Shown here: positions 1 to 6,743 of the stretch, in pieces
Numbering within the stretch: the first letter of the stretch is position 1
How the letters are laid out: every line of letters starts with the position of its first letter
Assembly (NCBI GenBank): GCA_036003885.1
Contig: DASYSA010000045.1
Coordinates: 1-13,131, forward strand
Reading direction: 5' to 3'
DNA from: DASYSA01 sp036003885
Lineage (GTDB): Bacteria; Acidobacteriota; Blastocatellia; UBA7656
Length of the DNA: 13,131 nucleotides
The notes under the pieces: generated by a model
Told to the model about the DNA's origin: nothing
Databases searched by the model: none
What the model saw: only the letters and a program-made list of their open reading frames with translations
Translations under genes and position numbers: made by a program

Positions 1-1107
1 TGCGAGGCCCACTTTTCTGTCGATGTAGTTCAACAGGTCGGCGATAACACCATCCAGGCGGACATATGTGTCCTCTATCTCCTGGCTGTCCGGTCCGTAG
101 AAATGACCTGCAAGATCGGGCGATGAGAAACTTACCGAAAGGAGATCGGGGAACTCGTCTGACCCCAGCGACTCCGCCTGGATGGCCGCCTTGGCAAAAT
201 CGGCCAGATATTCGGAGGCGAACGGAGTCATCTCGAATGCCGCGTAGAATTTCGCGCCGGGTTTCTCATCTCCGCCCGTAATCGTATATGGAAATTCAGT
301 GCCCAACGCCGTCTTCTGCACCGGCGTATTCTGCGCCTGCGCGATCCGGTATGCCTCCGGCTTTAGAGACCGCACCCACTTCACCCCGAAGTATCTGGCC
401 GGGCCCTGGCTCGAATTAAACTGCTTCACCCAGGGGGGCAACTCCTTCGAGTAGTAGTCGCTGGTGACGAACGCACCTCTCGGCGTGTCAAACCAGAAGG
501 CGCCGTTTGGGCGATGTCCACCGGGCAAGACGGCGGCGCGGTCTTTCAGGGAGACTGCGATGACTTTTGAGCGAAAGTTATTTGATAACCTCAACTGGTC
601 GCCGATGGTATCGCCGATCAAGACTCGAGGACTCGCAACGCCGGGTTCGCCGGTGACCCCGGTGTCGGTCACCATTCGCGAAGAGAGATCGGATACCATT
701 ACGCGCAGCTTTCCAGTATCGCGATCGAACCATAGATTTCCGACTATGCCGTTCTGCGCGGGACCAGCGCCGGTGAAGATGGCGGCGTGGCCGGGCGCAG
801 TGTAGGTTGGAATGTAATCATAGTTTGCATTCGTAAAGACTGCTCCACCGGTCATCAGACGCCGAAATCCATTCCGGCCGAAGAGCCGGCCAAATCGCTC
901 GAGGAAGTCATACCGAAACTGGTCTACGGTAATAACCAGGACCAGCTTCGGTGCTCTGTCAGTGTGAGGAGCCGATCGCTTTGCCGAGCCGGCTGGCGTT
1001 GGCCTGACGGCAGGCTCCTGGGTCTGTGACCAGCCTGGCACCCAGAGCCAGGTCAGTAACAGGCAGAGTACGCCCGATCTTAACGGAGGTCCGTAACTCC
1101 TGGTCAT
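1..1107 (-). CDS. PafA-type secreted alkaline phosphatase (partial, C-terminus beyond left edge)
   Basis: Reading frame open from an ATG at 1107 to the window edge, giving 369 residues with the C-terminus missing. Residues 1-28 look like a signal peptide (hydrophobic GVLCLLLTWLWVPGW), so the enzyme should act outside the cytoplasm as a metal-dependent phosphomonoesterase. Visible alkaline-phosphatase/NPP superfamily landmarks are a metal-ligand Asp in VITVDQFRYD (D62), a Thr nucleophile in TYTAPGHA (T103), the PafA-like SLKDRAA motif with K188 and R190 (family role: contacting the phosphoryl group), and SFSSPDLAGHFYG with metal ligands D331 and H335. The Thr nucleophile plus the Lys/Arg pair fit PafA-like phosphatases better than PhoA, which uses Ser. 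The remaining family metal ligands would lie in the missing part. The gene is divergent from the CHAT gene. Phosphatase class is fairly sure; natural substrate is unknown. Confidence 0.85.
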   Translation of the reverse strand, partial: MTRSYGPPLRSGVLCLLLTWLWVPGWSQTQEPAVRPTPAGSAKRSAPHTDRAPKLVLVITVDQFRYDFLERFGRLFGRNGFRRLMTGGAVFTNANYDYIPTYTAPGHAAIFTGAGPAQNGIVGNLWFDRDTGKLRVMVSDLSSRMVTDTGVTGEPGVASPRVLIGDTIGDQLRLSNNFRSKVIAVSLKDRAAVLPGGHRPNGAFWFDTPRGAFVTSDYYSKELPPWVKQFNSSQGPARYFGVKWVRSLKPEAYRIAQAQNTPVQKTALGTEFPYTITGGDEKPGAKFYAAFEMTPFASEYLADFAKAAIQAESLGSDEFPDLLSVSFSSPDLAGHFYGPDSQEIEDTYVRLDGVIADLLNYIDRKVGLA

Positions 1108-1149
1108 TCTTTTGATCAGCTTCCTAAGCGGAGATCTAACAGAGCAATT

Positions 1150-1179
1150 ACCGTAATTCACGGCGGCGGACGATGTCAA
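1150..1179 (-). promoter_or_regulatory. Candidate promoter of the phosphatase gene, with overlapping palindrome
   Basis: On the minus strand a perfect -35 hexamer TTGACA (1174-1179) is followed after 18 nt by TACGGT (1150-1155), a poor -10 match. A perfect inverted repeat AATTAC-C-GTAATT (1146-1158) covers that -10 position and could be an operator between the divergent phosphatase and CHAT genes. The -35 and the palindrome are seen directly; promoter and operator function are inferred. No Pho-box pattern was recognised despite the phosphatase. Confidence 0.3.
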
Positions 1180-1225
1180 CCAGAGTGCTGGTTTATGGTT
1201 TTTCGTTCAGCTGCACTCGGACTTG

Positions 1226-1234
1226 TGATATAAG
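1226..1234 (+). promoter_or_regulatory. Extended -10 promoter of the CHAT gene
   Basis: TGATATAAG is an extended -10 element (TG, one base, then TATAAG, five of six matches to TATAAT). The best -35 candidate, TTCAGC at 1206-1211, is weak, which is typical of extended -10 promoters. Transcription would start near 1241. That lies downstream of the possible GTG start at 1234, so it favours the ATG at 1270 as the true start. Confidence 0.4.
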
Positions 1235-1269
1235 TGGCTCACCATCTTCTGAAAGACGTCCTCGTTAAT

Positions 1270-4200
1270 ATGGCTCCAGTCTTAAACGATCGTTCCGCCG
1301 GCCCTGCCGCGCACCACATTTTTGTGTCGAGGCGCCTCGTTGTGATCGCCCTATTTGCGCTTGGCTGGTCGGTGGTAGCCGTTGCGCTGAGCCTAATCGT
1401 CAGGGGCACCCCAGCCGAGCGAGGAATGTCGGCTCTAGTGAAGGCGTATCGACTTGAGCGCCCGATCGAACCGAGGCTTTCGGGAGGCCTTGGCGCGGCT
1501 GGATTCGACGCCTCTGTGCGCGGACCTTCTAACGCATCCTCAGCCGACCGGGACACAGCCGAGGAGTTGCTTACGGAAGTGGCAACGCAGCGCGATGACG
1601 GATATGCCCAGCTCGCTTATGGGCGGTTCCTGCTGACTGAGCTGCGAGCGTCGGATGCATTGAAGAGATTGGATCTGGCGGTTGAACGGCTGCCCCGAAG
1701 CGCCGACGCCCTCAACGACCTGGGCGCCTGCCTGTTTGAGCAAGGCAAGCCCGAAGATGCGCTTGAGAAGTTGAATCGCGCCCTGGAAATCGACCCGAAG
1801 ATGCCCGAGGCCTTATTCAATCGAGCGCTGTGTTACGAGCGCCTCCTGTTGACGGACGCGGCGTCCGAAGAGTTTGCCGCTCTTCTTCACATAGAACACG
1901 ACACAGGCTGGCAGAACGAAATCCTCCAGAAGGTCAGGGCGACAAAGGGCGATGGCGCTGCTGCCCTTAAGCCAGCCCAGATCGTGGCGTCTTTTGACGA
2001 GGCGATAGAGAACCAGGACCTCGCCGAAGCCGGCAAGATTACTCGCGACAACCTCGAGGTGATCAACAAACACGTTGTGGAGAGAGTCCCTGAAGAGTTT
2101 CTGAAAGAGTCTCTGACCGGAGATGCCGACAAGATGGGTCGCGCTCTATTCGAAATCCAGTTTGCAGGCAAGCAGTTGCTGGCCGCGACCGGCGACACCT
2201 CGACGGCCGATCTTGCGTCCTACATGGCTCAACTATCGGAAAAAGAGCGAGCCTCAGAGCTTGCGCTGTTTGCGGAGTACAAGAGAGCGGATCAGACATT
2301 CAACGATAGAAGGTATAGAGAGGCGCGATCGGCATCGGAACGAGTAGAAAGGCAGTTCAGGGAGCGAGGTAATCTGGTATACCAACAGTTTGCAGGCTAC
2401 ATCGTGGCAAGCAGCCTTTACGGCGAAGGCGAACTGAATCAATCCGTGACAAAGCTCAGGGAGATCCTGGAGTTCGTCAGGCGCCAGACCTGGCCATACA
2501 GGCAGGTACAATCGCTCAGCCTGTTGGGACTCAATTACTCGCGCCTCGGCAATGATTCTCTTGGCCTCAAATATTGTGAGCAGGCGACGCGGTTCGGCAG
2601 CAGTCTACCTCAGTTCGAAGCGAAGGTTTGCCAGTATCTGAGCAGCGTATACTTTCGCCTGGGCGACCTCGACAAGAGACTCGAGTACCTGCGCAAGTCC
2701 ACCAGGCTCTATCTTACGGGAGTGCCCAGCTCCTCCGACCTCGCAAACAACTTCGTCGAGCTGGCAAGCCTCTACTCTGTCCGCGGCAACCACGAACTGG
2801 CACTCTCGTATGCCCTACAGGCGCTTACATACGCGAGACAGGCGGGCGACAACGGTCGTGCAGCGCAGGCGGCTTCGATGGCAGCGGTGGAGCTCGCAAG
2901 GCTCGGAAGGTTCAAGCGGGCGGAAGAAGAACTGAACCGCGCCTTTTCTTACGTCGAGTTGGTCGATGCCACGAGGCAAAAGCAATACACCGAATCGGCG
3001 GTTTGCAGGCGTGGCGGAGAACTGGAGCTGGAGCAGGGAAATATTGCTCAAGCCCTCGATTATTACAATGAAGCTGAGAGACTGGTAAAGAACTCCGAAG
3101 ACCACGTGCTGCCCCTGATTCGGGTGCTTCGCGGACGGGCCGAAGCGTACATCAGGGCCGAAGAGTTCCAGAAGGCTCTGACGGACCTGGACAGCGCAGC
3201 CAACCTTCTCCAGCAATATCGCGACAGGATCGACGCGCGGTCAAGTCGAAGCGATTTTCTCGATGCGAACTCCAGCGTCTTCGACCAGTTGATCGAACTT
3301 GATGCAGGGATTCTGGGGCACTGCGAGGATGCTTTCGACGTGTTGGAACAGTCGCGCGCTCGGGCGCTGCTCGACGAGTTTCAGTCAGCCGAGGGAGGTG
3401 GAAAACCGCTGCAACTGCAGGCTGTCAAAGATAACTTACCCGCGGACTTCAGACTTCTCGCGTATTCAGTGACCGGTGGCGGCACCTATATTTTTCTGGT
3501 GACTCGGGAAGGCTGCTCGGTCACGCGAACGCCCGCGACAACCGAACTCCTCGATCGGCTTGTGCACGATTACGTTTTGGCGCTGAAGACCCGAGGCCCG
3601 ATAGAGCTGGTGAGGCAAAAAGGACGGGACCTCTATGATCGCCTGATCGCCCCGGTTGAGGATCAACTTGGGGAAACCAAAGATCTGCTCTGCATCGTAC
3701 CGGACAAGGCGCTTCACTTTTTGCCATTTGCGGCCCTTGTAGATCCTTCAGGTCGGTATCTGATTGAGTCCCGACGATTGATATATACGCCCTCGGCCTC
3801 AGTGCTTGTGCAATGCATCAAGGAGAGCGGTCGCAAGGCCACGGAGACGCCGGAATCGATTCTCGCCGTTGGCAACCCCACGTTCAATCGCGATGCGTTT
3901 CCGGATCTGGACGACCTTCTCGATGCTGAGCGCGAAGCGAGAGCCATCGCCGATCAGTATGACCCTAAGGTCGGCACCAGGTTGATTGGTCCAGATGCCA
4001 CCAAAGAACGGGTCTTGAGCGCGCTCGGCAAATCCGACGTTGTGCATTTGGCAACGCACTGCCAGGTTGAAGGGAATGCCTCCTGGCTCGCTGCACTGGT
4101 GCTCGCTGATCCCTATATGAAGCAGACAAGAGAACTCTCGTCTTCTGTTTCACGACCGGAGCGAAGCCGAGACATGCGCAAGAGGGCACCAGGGGATGCG

Positions 4201-4629
4201 GCCTTGAGCAAATCTTCCCAGGCCGATGCTGTTGCATTGGCTGGTGATCGCGGCACGGAAGCAGCCGTCCTGGAGCGGCCCGGTCTGTTATACCTTGATG
4301 ATATTTACAAGACTCGGTCAGGACGCACCAGGTTGGTGGTGCTGTCCGCCTGCCAGAGCGGTCTTGGCGGGTACTTTCGTGGCGAGGGGATTGTCAGTCT
4401 GGTTCGACCGTTCCTGGCAATGAGAGTGCCAACGGTGGTGGCCAGCCTCTGGTCAGTCGAGTCGAATGCAACAGCCGATCTGATGATAGACTTTCACAAA
4501 CGTCGCAGAGCCGGGGGACTCGGGGCAGCCGACGCGCTCCGCGAGGCCCAGATTTCCATGTCGCAGAGCGCATCATTTGAGCACCCCTATTATTGGGCTC
4601 CTTTTATCGCGGTCGGCTCGAACAAGTGA
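1270..4629 (+). CDS. Membrane-anchored TPR-CHAT domain protein (caspase-like peptidase)
   Basis: 1119 residues from the ATG at 1270. A GTG at 1234 would add 12 residues, but it sits in the candidate -10 element; neither start has a good ribosome-binding site. Residues 23-45 form one hydrophobic anchor flanked by Arg, so most of the protein is probably cytoplasmic or periplasmic on a membrane tether. Canonical TPRs are clear near 113-207 (YAQLAYGRFLL, ALNDLGACLFEQGKPEDAL, ALFNRALCYERL). More degenerate TPR-like helices run to about 700. The CHAT domain spans roughly 720-1119, with VVHLATH (His930) and VVLSACQSGLGG (Cys1028), the family's catalytic pair, followed by VPTVVASLWSV and the closing HPYYWAPFIAVG. 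CHAT proteins are clan CD peptidases that usually act on a partner protein sensed through the repeats. A polar insert (about 949-1004) separates the two catalytic segments. Neighbouring twin genes 5040-6646 are possible partners. Domain calls are firm; protease activity and substrate are inferred. Confidence 0.9.
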   Translation: MAPVLNDRSAGPAAHHIFVSRRLVVIALFALGWSVVAVALSLIVRGTPAERGMSALVKAYRLERPIEPRLSGGLGAAGFDASVRGPSNASSADRDTAEELLTEVATQRDDGYAQLAYGRFLLTELRASDALKRLDLAVERLPRSADALNDLGACLFEQGKPEDALEKLNRALEIDPKMPEALFNRALCYERLLLTDAASEEFAALLHIEHDTGWQNEILQKVRATKGDGAAALKPAQIVASFDEAIENQDLAEAGKITRDNLEVINKHVVERVPEEFLKESLTGDADKMGRALFEIQFAGKQLLAATGDTSTADLASYMAQLSEKERASELALFAEYKRADQTFNDRRYREARSASERVERQFRERGNLVYQQFAGYIVASSLYGEGELNQSVTKLREILEFVRRQTWPYRQVQSLSLLGLNYSRLGNDSLGLKYCEQATRFGSSLPQFEAKVCQYLSSVYFRLGDLDKRLEYLRKSTRLYLTGVPSSSDLANNFVELASLYSVRGNHELALSYALQALTYARQAGDNGRAAQAASMAAVELARLGRFKRAEEELNRAFSYVELVDATRQKQYTESAVCRRGGELELEQGNIAQALDYYNEAERLVKNSEDHVLPLIRVLRGRAEAYIRAEEFQKALTDLDSAANLLQQYRDRIDARSSRSDFLDANSSVFDQLIELDAGILGHCEDAFDVLEQSRARALLDEFQSAEGGGKPLQLQAVKDNLPADFRLLAYSVTGGGTYIFLVTREGCSVTRTPATTELLDRLVHDYVLALKTRGPIELVRQKGRDLYDRLIAPVEDQLGETKDLLCIVPDKALHFLPFAALVDPSGRYLIESRRLIYTPSASVLVQCIKESGRKATETPESILAVGNPTFNRDAFPDLDDLLDAEREARAIADQYDPKVGTRLIGPDATKERVLSALGKSDVVHLATHCQVEGNASWLAALVLADPYMKQTRELSSSVSRPERSRDMRKRAPGDAALSKSSQADAVALAGDRGTEAAVLERPGLLYLDDIYKTRSGRTRLVVLSACQSGLGGYFRGEGIVSLVRPFLAMRVPTVVASLWSVESNATADLMIDFHKRRRAGGLGAADALREAQISMSQSASFEHPYYWAPFIAVGSNK

Positions 4630-5039
4630 ACCGCCCGAGAAACCGTTCAGGAAACTCATCGGCGCAATTGCGCTTCATCCTGAGTTCTCACGGGGAGGTT
4701 TCAAATTGACATCAGGGCATAATTACCGTCTGCCGAGGATCGATCGGCAAAGTTTCAACTTTCTGCAATCGACACGACCTGGTTTCCGTCATGTGATATG
4801 AAAGGACTGAGGCAACATCAGGTTGAAAGCTCGGTTAGTGGCATCGACTGACACCAGGATGAGAAGTGAGTGGCCTGCTGAGGGTTTATCGATGACTGTC
4901 TTCTAGTCGAATCGCTCAACAGCCTGGTTGGTAAACGCGGTTGTACAGCGAGTGGCGTGGACAGCAGCAGCTCGGCTGCCGGCCTGGCCTGGTGCCCTGG
5001 GTACTCGGTACGTTCGCTAATTTCATTAAGGGAGGACCT
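4630..5039. other. 410-bp gap between the CHAT gene and the twin genes
   Basis: No convincing gene was seen. It holds a perfect 12-bp palindrome GCGCAATTGCGC (4662-4673), a lone TTGACA (4706-4711), CATAAT (4718-4723; too close to that TTGACA to pair with it), and a 6-bp hairpin TGCCGA/TCGGCA (4731-4736 with 4744-4749). The hairpin is followed by AAAGTTT, so it is at best a weak terminator for the CHAT gene. The 9-mer AATTACCGT (4721-4729) repeats part of the palindrome upstream of the CHAT gene. The length of the gap suggests the twin genes may have their own promoter, but no good -35/-10 pair was found. Confidence 0.4.
5031..5035 (+). promoter_or_regulatory. Ribosome-binding site fixing the start of the first twin gene
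   Basis: GGAGG within AAGGGAGGACCT lies 4 nt before the ATG at 5040. This strong site rules against the upstream in-frame ATG at 4941, which has no such signal and would add 33 residues absent from the paralogue. Confidence 0.8.
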
Positions 5040-5774
5040 ATGCCTATAGAAGCTACGGTTGTTTTGGACAGCGGATGTTTTCTACCCTCGGAAAAGAAGG
5101 AAGGGCTGGCGCCTGGCCGCTACTATGCCACAATCGGCTACTTTCAGAATCCGAAGGGCTCCGCGGATATCCGTGTGTTAGTCGACGACGAGGAACGCGT
5201 TTTCAATCCCCCGTTGGAACTGGAAGACAACAACGACACCATCGAAGTCATGCACGTCCACAATGGCGCTGTCAACAGGGAAGGGGTCAGCGAAGCAAAG
5301 ACCTTTCACGAGAAGCTCCTTCATCTCAAGGACCTCTATGGCGACAACGTCGAAATGGACCCTAAGAAGTTCGACTGTGTAATTCGTTTCGAGAGCGGCC
5401 GCTTCATGCCGTCAATGGTGAAGGGTAGGGCCTTCAAGGAGAGTAAGAGAGACACCGCCGGTCGCAGCTTCTCCACGACCGGAAAGCGTAAGGAGATTCC
5501 TGAGATCTCTCACAACATCGCCGTACACTTCACGCTCGAGAAAGGTGACACCCTGGAGATCGCAAGAAATGGAAAGGTATTCCTTTCGAGCAAGGATCTC
5601 GGAGTGAAGAATCGACTCGCAATTGAGCTGCCGGTCAGCAACGTGGTAGGAAACAAGTTCTATCACGACGCATTCAAGACCCCGCGCGCGGATAACGTGT
5701 ACTGGTTGCCCAATGAATGCGATCCCCCGCCTAGCTGCCCGAACCCGCCCTGTGGCGACCCGGGTGCTGGATAG
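5040..5774 (+). CDS. Hypothetical protein, first of two tandem paralogues downstream of the CHAT gene
   Basis: 244 residues; family not recognised. No signal peptide or membrane segment, so probably cytoplasmic. It looks like two modules. Module 1 (about 1-80, predicted beta-rich) opens with TVVLDSGCFLPSEKK and contains ADIRVLVDDEE. A helical linker (84-100) leads to LYGDNVEMDPKKFD. Module 2 (about 112-225) opens with CVIRFESGRFMPSMVK, which resembles the module 1 opening and suggests an internal duplication, and continues with HNIAVHF, GDTLEIARNGK and KFYHDAF. The C-terminus is Pro/Cys-rich (CDPPPSCPNPPCGDPGAG). The downstream paralogue 5960-6646 shares these landmarks, mostly in module 2. 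No catalytic motif of a known enzyme is visible. Position after a CHAT protease makes it a candidate substrate, adaptor or effector; this is inference only. Confidence 0.85.
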   Translation: MPIEATVVLDSGCFLPSEKKEGLAPGRYYATIGYFQNPKGSADIRVLVDDEERVFNPPLELEDNNDTIEVMHVHNGAVNREGVSEAKTFHEKLLHLKDLYGDNVEMDPKKFDCVIRFESGRFMPSMVKGRAFKESKRDTAGRSFSTTGKRKEIPEISHNIAVHFTLEKGDTLEIARNGKVFLSSKDLGVKNRLAIELPVSNVVGNKFYHDAFKTPRADNVYWLPNECDPPPSCPNPPCGDPGAG

Positions 5775-5959
5775 CTCCTGCTTTCACGCACCCCGGGATG
5801 AGCGAACGCATATGACTGCGATCCGGCGCCGGCTTGTCTCTATTCTCCCTGCGATAACCGGCAGCGGGAGCAGTATGGAAGTCTGGGCGGTCGCCTGAAG
5901 CAGGGAAGGTGAGCGCAAGCACTCCAGGGTGGAAACGGAACGCAAGAAAGATCCTGATT

Positions 5960-6646
5960 ATGCTGGTTACGCTTACGCTCGATAGCGGATGTTTTCTTAA
6001 GTCGGAGCAGTCTTGTCGGGAGGTCGGCTGGTACCAGAGAGCCGACGCGGTATCAGACCTGAGAGTCTATGTCGACGGCGAAGAGATGGAGAACCCACGA
6101 GCTCTTAAGCTGGGGAGTGGGAACTCTCTTGTCGAGTTGCGCCACACAACGGCACGCGGTGAAGTCATTCGCGATCGCGTACTCGAATCTTCCAATCTGG
6201 CAGCATGCCTCGCGAGTCTGAAGGAACTCTACGGCGGGGATGTCGAAGTCGACCCGGCCAGGTTTGATTGCGTGTTGCGCATAGAATCGGGCCATCTGCG
6301 CCCCTCGATTGTAAAGGCGCGTGCCTTTATGGAGACCGAAAAGCAGCCCGACGGGGCTATGAAGCCTACAGGTAAGTGGAGAGAACTGCCCTGTGTCGCT
6401 CACGGAGTAGTTGTTCATTTCGAACTCTCCGTGGGCGACAACTGGGAGATCATAAGCGGGGGGAAGACTCTGCTCTCGGTAAAGGACCTGGCACCCAGGC
6501 TAGGCGTCGACATCAACCTGGCGGCCGACGATGAGACGGGCGCTCGGATTTACCACGATGCCTTCAGGCACGAGAGAAGAAATTATTGGTTTCCTGATGG
6601 GTGCGATGAAGGACCTTCGGGACCGTACCCTCCGTGTCAGGCATAG
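5960..6646 (+). CDS. Hypothetical protein, second of two tandem paralogues downstream of the CHAT gene
   Basis: 228 residues from the ATG at 5960. This start gives MLVTLTLDSGCFL, which lines up with MPIEATVVLDSGCFL of the upstream copy. A GTG at 5909 would add 17 residues (MSASTPGWKRNARKILI) that have no counterpart, so it is less likely, although AGGGA lies close in front of it. Shared landmarks with the first copy are SDLRVYVDGEE, LYGGDVEVDPARFDCV, RIESGHLRPSIVKARAF (108-123), TGKWRELP, VVVHFELSVGD, LLSVKDL, IYHDAF (197-202), YWFPDGCD and a terminal PYPPC. The module 1 sequence is shortened and well diverged, so this is an old duplication and not a recent copy. No signal peptide, membrane segment or known enzyme motif is visible. 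The 185-bp gap between the copies holds only an unsupported 28-codon frame (5812-5898). Function unknown. Confidence 0.83.
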   Translation: MLVTLTLDSGCFLKSEQSCREVGWYQRADAVSDLRVYVDGEEMENPRALKLGSGNSLVELRHTTARGEVIRDRVLESSNLAACLASLKELYGGDVEVDPARFDCVLRIESGHLRPSIVKARAFMETEKQPDGAMKPTGKWRELPCVAHGVVVHFELSVGDNWEIISGGKTLLSVKDLAPRLGVDINLAADDETGARIYHDAFRHERRNYWFPDGCDEGPSGPYPPCQA

Positions 6647-6674
6647 TAAACTAGTGGCCGCGGTGCCTTTTCAA

Positions 6675-6712
6675 GAACCGGGAGGCGGGGTATGAACCGG
6701 GAGGCGGGGTAT
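6675..6712 (+). repeat. Two tandem 19-bp repeats
   Basis: GAACCGGGAGGCGGGGTAT occurs twice without a gap (6675-6693 and 6694-6712), followed by a truncated inverted copy GAACCCGCCTCCCGTTC at 6713-6729. The arrangement looks like a hairpin whose left arm has been duplicated. Confidence 0.9.
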
Positions 6713-6729
6713 GAACCCGCCTCCCGTTC
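6694..6729. terminator. Strong hairpin between convergent genes, probable bidirectional terminator
   Basis: CGGGAGGCGGG (6698-6708) pairs with CCCGCCTCCCG (6716-6726), giving 11 G/C-rich pairs. GAAC/GTTC extends the stem on the outside past one bulged C, and the loop is about 7 nt. It lies between the converging stops of the second twin gene (6646, plus) and the EF-G gene (6744, minus). Neither strand has a real T tract after the stem, so it is not a textbook intrinsic terminator. It may act as a transcript 3'-end stabiliser instead. Confidence 0.6.
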
Positions 6730-6743
6730 AATATTCGGAAGGA

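Noticed and set aside
4941..5039. Longer start of the first twin gene at ATG 4941
   Set aside because: No ribosome-binding site there, the extra 33 residues do not resemble the paralogue, and a strong GGAGG serves the ATG at 5040.
5812..5898. 28-codon frame between the twin genes (MTAIRRRLVSILPAI...)
   Set aside because: Too short, no clear ribosome-binding site and no recognisable motif.
1270..6646. A CRISPR-guided TPR-CHAT system (Craspase-like)
   Set aside because: The TPR plus CHAT layout is similar, but there is no Cas7-type effector, repeat array or Csx-like gene in the window, and the protein has a membrane anchor.
5040..6646. Twin proteins as bacterial gasdermins, which can lie beside caspase-like proteases
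   Set aside because: They lack a near-N-terminal lipidation-type Cys context, amphipathic pore-strand pattern or gasdermin-like length and C-terminal inhibitory tail that I could recognise. Without structure prediction the claim is not supportable.
6675..6729. CRISPR-like array from the 19-bp repeats
   Set aside because: Copies are directly adjacent with no spacers, and the third copy is inverted; this is a hairpin element.
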